In this document: one piece after another, positions 1 to 10,801 of the stretch
Layout: each line of letters opens with the position of its first letter
Numbering within the stretch: position 1 is the stretch's first letter
Source: Aspidiotus rigidus
Lineage: Eukaryota; Arthropoda; Insecta; Hemiptera; Diaspididae
DNA: 64,000 nucleotides
Assembly (NCBI GenBank): GCA_035079385.1
Contig: JAVHKY010000001.1
Location: 13,788,501-13,852,500, forward strand
Direction of reading: 5' to 3'
Notes under the pieces: model-generated
The model's database searches: none
What the model saw: only the letters and a program-made list of their open reading frames with translations
Told to the model about the DNA's origin: nothing
Position numbers and translations under genes: made by a program

Positions 1-2719
1 TCCGGGAGAGATGAAACGAAAAATTCAATCCTATGTAAACTTTTATATGGCATTCATATCACCTTTTGTGGTTGACAAACACTATCGTTCAGAATCAACC
101 ATCATTTTTCATAATTCCCACAAAGATTAGCTTGGTACGTTGTACTGACTACCTATACAGAATTCGCGCGGTCAACCCGCTCGATATACCTATTCTCTGA
201 ATACGATATTCTCCCCACCAATTGTACAGGTAAGGTATGTTGACATCGTTCGTAATGCCGAATCAAAAGTAAGCGGATAAAAATCGTCACGCTGACTCGT
301 GGTTCACAAGCGTATAAACCGACGCCTTTTTTTTTTTCAAATTAGATTGCATAGAATTCGTTTAACTAGGTTGAAGATAGCTTCTCGAGAGGAAAGAATA
401 AAAAAACTTTATTTTTTATCAAAAATAATTACGGACGTTCACTGACCTTCGGTATCACTCGAGTCCTCTCGACGAGCAGCTTTTCGCTTCTTCATCTGAA
501 GATCTCTTTTCGCAGTACGAAAGTATTTCCGGTATATATTAAGACCACGAGCCATGATTATAATGTGTAGTACGCGGTTTTTCGAGAATAGGCGACCTAT
601 CACAAAATTATGATTATCACTATTTACGATGAATAATTCTTATGCAAAATACTCGTGAAAGAGCAAAAAGATTTTCACAAGCTCACAATTACTATTTTCG
701 ATGAACTTTTTATACGCGCTCCGAAATTTGTGTGCTTCTTTACATCTTCGAAAATAATTTTACGATTCACCAGGGAAGGAAAGGAATAAAATACACGAAA
801 ACTTGCATTATTTGACAAACCATCTTTCAGCCTTTTTATTTCTTCTTCCGGTTTGTAGATAAAAACTTCTTGTAATGAGAATTTATCTGGGCAAGCAAAC
901 TGTAGTTTCGAGGGAGAAAATTGAAACAAGGCTTTTTCGAACACATAAGAGTTCTTGAACGTGTATCGCAATGAGTCACCAACGAACACCACTCGAATGC
1001 GAAATCATCACTGAAAGGAGCTCACGAATGAAACGAACAACAACGCTAGCTCGTCATGAACAAACATAATGTAGATGAGCTCCTATAGGAATTCACGTGG
1101 GCTGCAGAAAGGATGATTAAAAAATGTAAGGCCTATTAAATAGTAAATAATGGAAGCAAATGAAGACACTAACATCACAAACAAAAATAAAGAGACCGAA
1201 ATGTTTTATGATAACCATTGGCCCTCTCGCAACAGGATTTAAAGGAACTAAGAAAAAAAAAAATCTGCAGGTAGATAGAATCTGTTCCGGTCGATCGCCC
1301 AGTTCTTTGTTCCTTCATGAAAGGAGAAAGAAAAACATATTAAGAGAAATAATAATAATAATAAAATAAATACCCCAAGGGTGAACAGTCAATAATACCT
1401 CTAAAAGCCAAATGAAACAGGTAACAGTTAGCCCTATTGTGTAATGGTATTATACGTGCAGCTAGGTTGACACAAAATGACTCACACAACGAAGACGAAG
1501 TGTCTTTAATATTCCGACACGAGCACAGCTCGCTAAAAAGATGTGTTAGGCAAGACCACAAGCACCAAGAGTATCAAGAAAATACCTGACACTACAACTT
1601 GTTTATAGAGGAAAACTCTTTTAATTCTTTATATTCGATCAAGGATCGTTGCGATAAATTTTAATAAATTGAGAAGGAAATGACGGAAATGTGAATTATG
1701 TATCTCATGTTAATGAGGAAACTTCGTTTCCTTGAAGAAAACTGTTTTATCCGACCGTAGCCTACGCATATCCCTAACCTTTTAACTAAGGAACTATAAA
1801 TAAGATAGATACCTAAGTGCTACATTGAAAAGAATAGGACTGCCATCATGAAGGAGTAACGGAGCAACGAGGGAATTTCAAACATCGAATTTCTAATTTT
1901 CCTCAATTAAGAAATTAAGAAATAACATTTTTTTTTTCATTATCGTTGACGGTAATTTCGTAATTGACTACAAATAAAAGTGAGTCAATAGGACTTCGCC
2001 TCTTCCCTCTATATGTGTATTTCGAGTTCGAAAAGACTTATTGAAAAAGGATTCTGAATCAAAAATTTTGTAAGGTCTGCCGCTAAATACAACGCATACG
2101 TAAGCTAAGAAGAATACTCAAATGCTCGGACATTTTCAAAGGAGCAGGTGTCCCACAAACAACCCAACGGAAGCTTAAAACCTCTTAAAAATAAAAATAG
2201 AGAAATACCGTTAGTTTTTCCAATTCCGAGTAAGGTCCGTGTCCTCGGTCTCCTCCCCCAGATTGAATATCATATAGAGGTAGGCGAGGATTGATTCGTT
2301 TATACTGGTCTTTTTCCCTTCCTAGCGTTGGAAGGGGTGTAGATATGCGGGCACAATCATTTTAATTTTTAGTCTAAAAAAACGGACAGAATCGTTTATG
2401 TGGATTGTGCCGTCGAGTTTTTCATTGGCCCTTCAATTTTTGGAGGATACAAGACCGGATTCAGAGTGGGAAATGCGTGGAATCGAGAATTCCGGTGTCC
2501 TTGCCCTCCAATCGTTGCCTTCTGTTCTAAGCAAGGCTGACAAATGCTCGCGGGTACTCGTGACTACGCCCGCGAAGAATTTTTTCCCCATAGGCGCCTA
2601 TGCCCACCGGAGTGCAGGCGCGTTTGCCAGGCTTGGTTGTAAGCTCAGGAGATCCCGTGTTTGGCCAAAACGGGCAATCGTGCGAAAATTCTCCTTGTTC
2701 CTCAGACGATGGAAAGAAT
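1..2719. other. No supportable gene
   Basis: AT-rich DNA with no spliced or single-exon gene that I can support. The minus-strand ORF at 675-992 lacks an ATG and has in-frame stops directly before it (see rejected items). A small inverted repeat around GGGCACAATCA / GGATTGTGCC lies at about 2348-2411. Confidence 0.5.
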
Positions 2720-3660
2720 GTCAATAACCAGCTCCTCTTCTGTGGTGGACTCGCGGTGAGAGATTGACTGCAGCCCCACTTTCGATTGAAGCCGGTGAAT
2801 GTGCTGAAACTCTCGTTGTGATTGAACCTAACCTGAAAAGAATTTGACCGAGAGTCTCAGAAGCCAGTTTTCCGTTGTAGATTCGCGGTAAAAGATCAGC
2901 TACAGCCCCGTATCTGATCTACGCGGACAAATAGGTAGACATTCTTGTCCTGCTAGAGGAGTCCACGTGAATTTACAAAGGTCGCGTTTCCATTGTGAAT
3001 TTGTGACGAGAAATCATCTCCCCTTCTTTAGATTAGGATACGGAAATTCTCATAGTTCTCAGTGAGGCGTTGGAGAATTCATTTCCTTCAACTAGCATAA
3101 CGAGGGTTGCTATATAAAGCCCTATTGAGATCTTGCCCTTCTTGATCTCAACCGGAGCTGGGACTCATTTCACCCCGATTTTAAGTAGTAGAACACGAGC
3201 TTTCTGTAAATCCATACACTTCCGCAGTGCACCACGAGAATTTCTGCATATTTGTCCGCTTTGATCACTTTCCGAGCTGTAGCTGACCAGTACATCACAG
3301 ATACAAGCATCTCGGTAACATTCCCTCCATCATATAAAACAGGCTGCGGTCGATGTCTCACTGCAAGCACGTAAAAGAAAACAAGAATGACCGAACGTTT
3401 TCCCGCTTTTCATACACGGAGCTTCAGTCGATCGCTCACCGCGAGAACACGACAGAAAAAAGAGCTTTGTGGTAACATGGCGCGAAACACCGAGAACGAT
3501 TTCCCTATATTTGCCCACTTTCATCACACGAGAGGCTTCAGTCGATCGCTCACCGAACGAGTTTCCGCTCGCTTGTCCGCTTCGATAATATTATGGCGGA
3601 CTGTAGCCAATTTCTCAGCGCGAACACACAACGGCAACATTTCCTCTAGCGCCTAAAACA
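2720..3660. repeat. Degenerate tandem repeat tract
   Basis: A module close to GCTTCAGTCGATCGCTCACC recurs at 3421 and 3535 (exact) and in diverged form near 3273, 3342 and 3600. Each is usually preceded by a TTGTCCGCTTT-like stretch. Spacing is irregular, about 70-115 bp. Similar but weaker modules (AGATTGACTGCAGCCCC and AAGATCAGCTACAGCCCC) lie at about 2760 and 2895. The tract is less AT-rich than its surroundings. Short ORFs here are by-products of the repeat. Confidence 0.6.
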
Positions 3661-6600
3661 ACGACTTAAGTTCCGAGCATTTGTCGTCCTTGAGGAATGT
3701 AGCACCAACGATTGTATCAACTTTTTCCTAAATCTACTCATAATTATCTAAATTGGGTTTCGAAGATCTACATATACCTCCGTCTCCCTCCCAAGAATTG
3801 AAGACGTAGGTGACCAGCAAAAACGAAAAACTTACGGTACAATCTAGCAAAAACGAATCAATCCAAACTCATATCAGCATTTGATCCGGTGGTGGGTAAG
3901 GGGTAGAGGAATTAGGATTTTTCTTCTCTAGAATTGGAACATAAAAGTTTCCATATAAAATATCATCGATGGCATATTTTTCGCCAACGTACATACAATA
4001 ATTATAATTGCAAAGGAGGTTTCGTAAATCGTCTAGTAAAAAATTAATAAAGAGAGATTTTTATGTTTTCAATATTTCGAAAAATAAAAATCGTAAGCAT
4101 TGAACTAATATTTCGGTCTTTTAGAAAATTTACGATGCGTTTTATTACCAGTAGACAGAAAGTCTCGACATATTGTTTTAATTCATTTCATACGTCTATT
4201 TTTCTTCATTACCTATAAATTATGTTCATTCACACCCGCGATTTAATTTATAACCTCACTAGCACGAAGAAAGAGTCACTTGGCAGAACCAGTTTATTAG
4301 TTGGTCTGGGAACCGAGAAGTCGCCTTTCAATCTGCCTATCATATGTTTTTGAAGGAGAACATTAAAAGTCATGTCAAACTCGTAAGCTTCTGCCTCGTT
4401 AAAGACAACAACCAACAAATTTTCTATTATTATGATGATGAATCGTTATACTTTTGTTAGCATTCTCTCCGTTTTGTTTTCTTTTCGAATTATTTTTAGA
4501 ACCATTTTAAACATACGCATGAGAGAATTGAAAAATTACAAAAGTAGGAAACAAAAGACCTAAAAATAAGTCGGAAGACCTAATCCACAAAATCCCTTTT
4601 CAGAAATATGATACTTATTTTCTAAATATTTCTAAGAAAATGAAGAACGGTTTCAGAAATGTAAATAAGTTGTCGCCTTCGTACATTCTTCAAATTTTTC
4701 AACGAATATTTTATCAAGATAGACTGCGCAATAGAAAATGACTCGAAAGCAGATTCAGTGGGGTCTTTACGTCCAGCTGCGAGTTTTTGTGGATTTGATA
4801 TTTCGCAGAAAAATGTACTACGGTACCTACCCGATTTAAAGACGAAACAATGCATTTTTAGCAAAGGAATATTTTTGTTTATCCTAAATTGGTATTCCGA
4901 ATAAGTAGGTAGGTATATTGATTAAATTGCTGATGAATGAGAGACGTGATTCATAGTATTAGCGTTACATTGTTAACAAAATAACCCTCAAATAATTCAA
5001 GAGAAACAATTCATATTACCCGAAACTAGAATTTCGGAATTGAAGAATGCGCTCGTCCAAGGTCGGAAAGTGGAAGAAAAAGAATTTGCGGCAACTGTAG
5101 GGCAACAAAAATCGACTATTCTGTGAATCTATATCTCGATTATTGAACGTAAGTATTATAAAAATCGAAAAATTAATCTCATATTTTGTCAGAACAGTTT
5201 CAAATTTTCCAATCTTACATCATATACAAAAGATACATCGAACTCGACTGACTTTAGCTTTATAGATTAAGAATCGTCATCGACTAATACCCATTCCCTC
5301 GAGTGTACATCGCTCATATATTTATGATAAGCATGTTTTATCCTGACTTTCTCCGCTTCAATATTAAGGAGTTCTCTCCGACGGAATAAGAATTCACCAA
5401 AATTGAGCAGCGACAAACCATAACTTCATTGTCGCAACTAATAGGAAGAAAGAGAATCATCGCGTTTTCTCGGTACCTATCACATTACTAATTGCCATCC
5501 GTTCACTACGAGCGTGTATAAACGCAAATGAAAAAATGATATACTTTTACTCACTTCATGATTTTCATACAAATCTCGAACATTGAACCTGTCTCCAGCA
5601 GGTAAATGATGCCTGATGACTGTGTAAGGCCTGTAGCTCTAGAAAGTGGCGTCCTCATCGATCACTTGACATTGATAACTTTATAACAAGGAAAATGAAA
5701 ATCTCAATATTCTAAATTCCACTACAACAATACCTACACATTGCTAATGTAAGTATCAGATTGAATATCGTTGGTGAAAAATGAGATATGAATGAACAAT
5801 ATCATTAATGATAACCAACCATTTCTTAGATGCCACGTTACACCTTGACTGCAGTCCTTCAACATCTTCTAAGATTTCCATTTCCAATTTCTAAATTTCC
5901 TTCTAGATTTATTAAATAAGTACCGGTATGTTCGAATTAGAAGAGGTGTCAGACTAAACTGAATAATAACAATGGCATTACAAATTAACAGTTCTACATG
6001 AATGAAATTAACATGAAGCGCACAGAAATTCTAAATTATTTAGCCTACCCCAATATTGTATCAAGTTGAGGAAAAATAATTACCGGTACCGGCATTTCGT
6101 TTCAGTTATTTTCGCAAACTCTTTAAACAACATCTGAAGGAATCCAATCTCTTGTGGCACTTGAGGTTGGCAACCAAATTCATCTACCACACGTTTGTCT
6201 TTCTCGTGTTACACAATATCTTACCTTGTTCAAACAATTATTTTCTAATTTGAAAATATTCACAATACTTGATGATAATGAAGTTCGCTGAACCCTGTTT
6301 ACAGGGTATCTGGGTCTTGAAGTCCAACAAGGCTGTCTTCCAATGCCAAGGTCAGTGAACTCAAATATGACCTCAGTTGTACAATACTGGCTGGAGTGCA
6401 TGCTGAATTAGTTGAAGGAAGAGCCAAGAGCGTTGTAATGAAGAATGATGAGAGAGAGGGAACCAAACTAGAAGTTTTAGATTAGAATTGAAAGTGGTCC
6501 ACATCAATAAATTTATTGGAGTCCATTGAACGATATGTAATAGTTATCTTTTTTCTCGCTCTCCTTGTTTGTTTTTTTTTGTTCCGTGCGCATTTGGCGC

Positions 6601-6990
6601 TCCAGTCAGTAGTGATTAGTGAATGACTGACAATGAATGGAGTATCAAGTTCACTGGGACACTGGCTGTAAGGAGCCGTGCAGCCATGGCCCAAGCCTCA
6701 ATCAACTTGACTCCAGGCTAGATTAAGCTTGCACTGTGGCTGGGCTGGGCTGCTTTACAGGTACAAAGCTGAAAATTTTAAAAGGATAATATCTGCAAAT
6801 GCTAAATGAGCGTGCAAAAGAACAATAATTAGTAGACTGGAATAAGACGCTCTTTAGCCTTCAGTCGGCAATAATATCAAACTTTCAAAAATAATTTTTG
6901 GAAAATTTGAAGGCCTTATTTGTATGAAAATCATGATCAGGTCGAGAAAGACTCCAGGTGTTGCCTACTAATGACTATAATTATACAGTC
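3661..6990. other. No supportable gene
   Basis: AT-rich intergenic sequence. Short ORFs (up to 80 codons) show no domain, no splice-consistent neighbours and low-complexity composition. Confidence 0.5.
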
Positions 6991-7127
6991 TACTGCTGTA
7001 CAAAGTAGAATTGACGTATATCCATATTGACAATCTGCGAAAAAGGTTACTTTTTCCATATGTTAAGGATACCTTTTTCGCAGATTGTCAATATGGATAT
7101 ACGTCAATTCCACTTTGTACGGTAGTA
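6991..7127. repeat. Foldback element with 50-bp arms
   Basis: Arms 6998-7047 and 7071-7120 are inverted copies matching at 49 of 50 positions, with a 23-nt loop. Similarity continues weakly outward to TACTGCTGTAC and GTACGGTAGTA, so the element probably ends in TA at both sides. It is too short to encode a transposase and fits a non-autonomous MITE. Near-identical arms suggest recent insertion or ongoing correction between the arms. Confidence 0.8.
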
Positions 7128-7505
7128 TAGGGCTATTACAATGCTTAAATTTGATGTCCGGCAAACTGATAGTACCATGAGAGCGAGAAAGACAGACACA
7201 ACATTGTAAAAGCCCTATTCGCATGAGGACACAACTATAGGTGCGCTAGAGTCGTGCCTGAAAAGGGGATTCGGCAAAAATTGCCATAAACCTGTATAAA
7301 ACTAAAACGGGCTGTATCTTTGTCAATATTGAAAAATACAAAAAAGTAGTAAGAGCATTTTTTTATTATTTTCATTCATAGAATAACCTAAAACAAGAAA
7401 AAATTAGGATTTCAACAATTTTCTGTAACATCCCCTTTTCAGGCAGCTTCCAAAAATGGCCACCACAGTTTTCATAGAGGGCGCCTACTTTGTGTCCTCA
7501 TGCGG
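7127..7505. repeat. Nested foldback repeats
   Basis: Three sets of inverted arms. AGGGCTATTACAATG at 7129-7143 pairs with the ACATTGTAAAAGCCCTAT stretch at 7201-7218. CGCATGAGGACACAA plus flank at about 7220-7251 pairs with 7479-7505. GTGCCTGAAAAGGGGAT at 7254-7270 pairs with 7430-7446. The 76-codon ORF at 7456-7686 starts in one arm and is not considered a gene. Confidence 0.65.
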
Positions 7506-7754
7506 AGAAAGTCTTCCCGCGCTGAGTAATGGTCGTTTTGCAGATATGATACGTCAATCCAATCCAACATATTACTATGGCAAAATGTCAGTGTGGTTGA
7601 GCAGGCTTGCATTGGGTTTGGCAAGCAGGCTCATGGAGGTCGATGGTTCAACTGCAACCAAGGGCAAGGACTTACTCCAACATTGAGCTTAAGCAATAGC
7701 TCCTTTCTCTTCTCTGATTACTGCCGTACATGAAATGAATGTATCTGCACATCA

Positions 7755-8068
7755 ACGATCAGCAAAAAAGGCTATTTTTGCTAGGCTCAAAAGATCTCTT
7801 TTCCACAGATTGTAGACATCTAGATACGCCCATTCTACTTTGTACGCAGTGAACTCAATTCGTAGTAGGTATGAGACTAGCTGGAACGCGCGCTGAACGA
7901 AGAAAAGAGAAAGAAAGAAGATATTCTGATCAACGGGGCTCCGTCGTTTCATGCATGCTTAACGAAAAAAGAGAGAGAAAAGAGATATTCTGTTATTTCG
8001 TTTCACGTTTTCTGTTCAGCGCGCATTCCATCTAGTCTCATACTACAAATTGAGTTCACTGTTTGTAC
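7755..8068. repeat. Foldback MITE next to a relic of a second one
   Basis: Arms 7842-7895 and 8017-8068 are inverted copies with several mismatches, both containing a GTAC outer end and AGTGAACTCAAT. Inside, the purine-rich tract at 7896-7928 is repeated directly at 7961-7992. The flank at 7790-7845 (CACAGATTGTAGACATC... ACTTTGTAC) resembles the right half of the 6991-7127 element, suggesting insertion beside or into an older copy. The right end lies 400 bp before the LRR1 ATG. Confidence 0.65.
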
Positions 8069-8469
8069 GGCAGTCGGCAGATCTCACTTCTCACGTTCTC
8101 AGCACTCCAAGTCCACACTCTACGTCTACAGTCACACTCACCAGTCACCACTCACAAACTGCGCCAGGGCTGCGACTATGCAGTATGCACCTTGCAGCCT
8201 GCAGCAGTCGCGACAGCTTGTCGCCTTGCGTCACACTCATGTACTATAATATGATAAGGATTCCCAGGTCTTATCAGTTTAATAATTTTTAATGTTCTTG
8301 TGTTTTTCACATGAATGGGAAATGTAAATTGGTTACCCGATTTTGTCACGATCAAAGATCAGTTCTGGATTATGGATCTAGTAGTCCATCGAGGTACTAC
8401 CTGACTGAGATTGTGAGTTTTCTAGTCAGGATATCAAACAAAAATTTACCTCGTAGCTGTTCGAATTGA

Positions 8470-10801
8470 ATGATGAGACTAACGTGTGATGTTCGACTGA
8501 GCGCACTATTTGTCAAAAATTCATTCGTACGTCCTGTACCGTCAACCCTGTGGTTGGGTGTCCAAGCTCGAGACCCATTTGAACCATTGCTTGTTCTGTC
8601 CACGTCCTGCATCGCTATAGAATTCAAAGTAAGCCTTAAGAAATTTCCGCTGTTGCTTCTGAAATGAATATACTGAACAGAGATCGCGTGCCATCTCTCT
8701 TAGGTTACCGATAATGTGAAAAGAGTATACAAGAAGGAAGTATCTCAGGGCAGAGCAGGGATAGAGTTTTTCTCGCCACCGCATCATGTACTCGTTACGA
8801 AGTCAAACGCGGATGAACTCGAGAATTTCTTGGCCTTTCTGTATCAGTTGATGGACAGAGCAATCATGGAGAAACTAGAATATATTCCGATTTTGTATCA
8901 GCGAAATCATCCATCGTCAACTAAATGTGACGATTGTAAGCATATTCTTCCTCGCGAAACGTTTAAGGTAAGTTTTGATCATGATGTAATTGCATTAAAA
9001 CGATAAAAACTCTACTTGAAGAATGACAATTTTTTTTCTTTTATAGGAAAATATTAGATGTTTGGACATTAGTAAAGTAAACCAGTTGAAAGAAATCGAT
9101 CTTCCCAATTGTTTTCTCAAAGAAATTCCTGTCGAATTGGGTGAAGTTTCAGTCGAACGTATCAATCTACAGAATAATGAAATAACAAAAGAAAATTTAG
9201 CGTGGTTAGAGGAGATTCAAATAAGGAAGTCTTTGAAATTTCTAAATTTAGCCGGGAATAAGGTAATTAGACTGATTTTTTGCTTTCTTCATGGAGTACT
9301 CAGTCATTCATAAAATGCTCTCAGGCTGCTAGTTTTTTTTTTTTTTTTTTTCATTCACATTCTTTTTCTATTTCAGTATGTCGTCTTCGTTTTTTGTTTT
9401 CTACACTCGATCTTTCTACATTTTCAGGCAATATCTACGTTCAATATTGGCTGATTCTGGTACGCGATGAACGTTCAGATCTTTGACTATACAAACTACA
9501 AGCGGGTCGCACTTAATTATAGTCTGTATAGTCAAAGATTTAGATTAAATTTTATCGTTCATAGTGGCTTGTTTCTGAAGTCGTCGAACTATTTTGTAGA
9601 AGATGAACTGGAGGTGAAATCAAAATTTAAGCTTTTTAAACAACCACCGCTCGTTTACTTGTCCTTTAAATAAAATTTGATTCTTTGAACGTATCTCGGA
9701 GAATGGAATGTTTCTCATTCACTGTCACTTGAAAAAAAGAAAAAAACAAAGTCTATGGAAGTTCTTTTCGACTATTTAGTGGCATCTAGAACATAATTTT
9801 CTTCAATGAGAATCACGTGCAGTTAAATTCAACTTGTGAATTTCTCGATGTTTATTTGTTGTAGATAGATACTTTCCCAAGTGTATTAATTGATTATGAT
9901 CACCTGGTTATGATAAATTTCCGCGACAATATTATTGAGACTATTCCTCATGGTATTGGTCAGATGTATTCGTTGAAGTAAGTCTTCCTGTATGTCTCTA
10001 CAACATTTGATACTACCAATAAAATGATAAATTTAAGAATAATTTTGAAATGGAAGGAGCGGAAAATTCGCGTTTTTCAAATCTTTTCTCGTTTCAAAGT
10101 TGTTCTTAATATAATTCTATTCGTCTCCAGATTCAGAAAATTATTTTTGATAATGAAATCGTTTTTTTCCGATAGATACTTGAATATGTCTGGGAATAAT
10201 TTACGTGTTTTACCCGCTACTCTTGTAAATAAAAGATTTACGGAAGTAGATTTCACTTATAATCACTTAACTAATAATGTTCGTCTTTCATTCCGTCCAA
10301 AATTGAGAAATGCCCACAAGAATTGCACGAAGTTAGTTAATCTCGCTTTAATGAAAGTACAATGCTTTCAAAGGTGCGTTGCTATCTTATTGAAATTTTG
10401 ATCTATCCTTGAAACACCTTATTTATTTTTCTCGTACTTGTTATTGCAGGAAACAACTCACAATCGATCAGTATCCGCGAAGGTTGCTGGAAAAATTGAG
10501 ACAAATATCGCAGTGTATCTGTGGTCGTGGGACAGTACCCAGTTTGGAATCTCAATTTTACACGAGGCTGTATAGCGCAAACTTCGCTCTAAATTGTAAG
10601 ATTCATCCTCAGAAACTTGACTTTTCTGACGAACCTTTATACGGTCTCAAACACAAAGGGAATGGTATCAGAAATCTATTTTTACAAAATTATTTGTGTG
10701 GAAAATGTGAAGACGAATACGTAGAATTTTATCATGATAACGAACATAATTGTTTCCGTTTGTTACCGTCAGATGAACTTGCCCTTCCGTCAATGGAATA
10801 A
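8470..10801 (+). CDS. LRR1: Leucine-rich repeat protein 1 (LRR1/PPIL5 ortholog), six coding exons
   Basis: Coding exons are 8470-8628, 8704-8967, 9047-9262, 9865-9977, 10176-10373 and 10450-10801. All introns are GT..AG and the joined frame is open for 433 aa (human LRR1 is about 414). Residues 1-100 match the LRR1 N-terminal PH-like domain: it starts MMRLTCDVRL, against MKLHCEVEV in human, and NVKRVYKKEVSQGRAGIEF follows the spacing of the human NIEQFFTKFVDEGKATVRL stretch. Leucine-rich repeats fill about residues 145-290, including KSLKFLNLAGNK and, built across the exon 4/5 junction, SLKYLNMSGNNLRVLP. The C-terminus has a CxC (339, 341) and a CxxC (400, 403), like the cysteine-rich tail of LRR1; another CxxC lies at 128-131. 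In animals LRR1 is the substrate receptor of a nuclear CUL2 ubiquitin ligase that removes the CMG helicase from chromatin at replication termination; applying that role here is inference from homology. The start is the first ATG of exon 1, which also opens the family-like N-terminus. The gene is tail-to-tail with the CPAP1-like gene. Confidence 0.9.
8629..10449 (+). other. Introns of LRR1
   Basis: Five introns: 8629-8703, 8968-9046, 9263-9864, 9978-10175 and 10374-10449 (75, 79, 602, 198 and 76 bp). Donors are GTAAGC, GTAAGT, GTAATT, GTAAGT and GTGCGT. Acceptors end TTAG, ATAG, GTAG, ATAG and GCAG. Phases are 0, 0, 0, 2 and 2, and every junction restores a continuous LRR1-like reading frame. 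The 602-bp intron holds a poly-T run and a small inverted repeat (see 9478-9540). Confidence 0.85.
9478..9540. repeat. Short inverted repeat in LRR1 intron 3
   Basis: Two 20-nt arms, 9478-9497 and 9521-9540, match as inverted copies except at two positions, around the core CTTTGACTATACA. The loop is 23 nt. It resembles the short foldbacks upstream of the gene. No target duplication or protein-coding capacity was seen. Confidence 0.6.

Noticed and set aside
675..992. Minus-strand ORF of 105 codons with fairly protein-like composition
   Set aside because: It has no ATG, the same frame carries two TGA stops just upstream at the only good acceptor, and no neighbouring exon fits.
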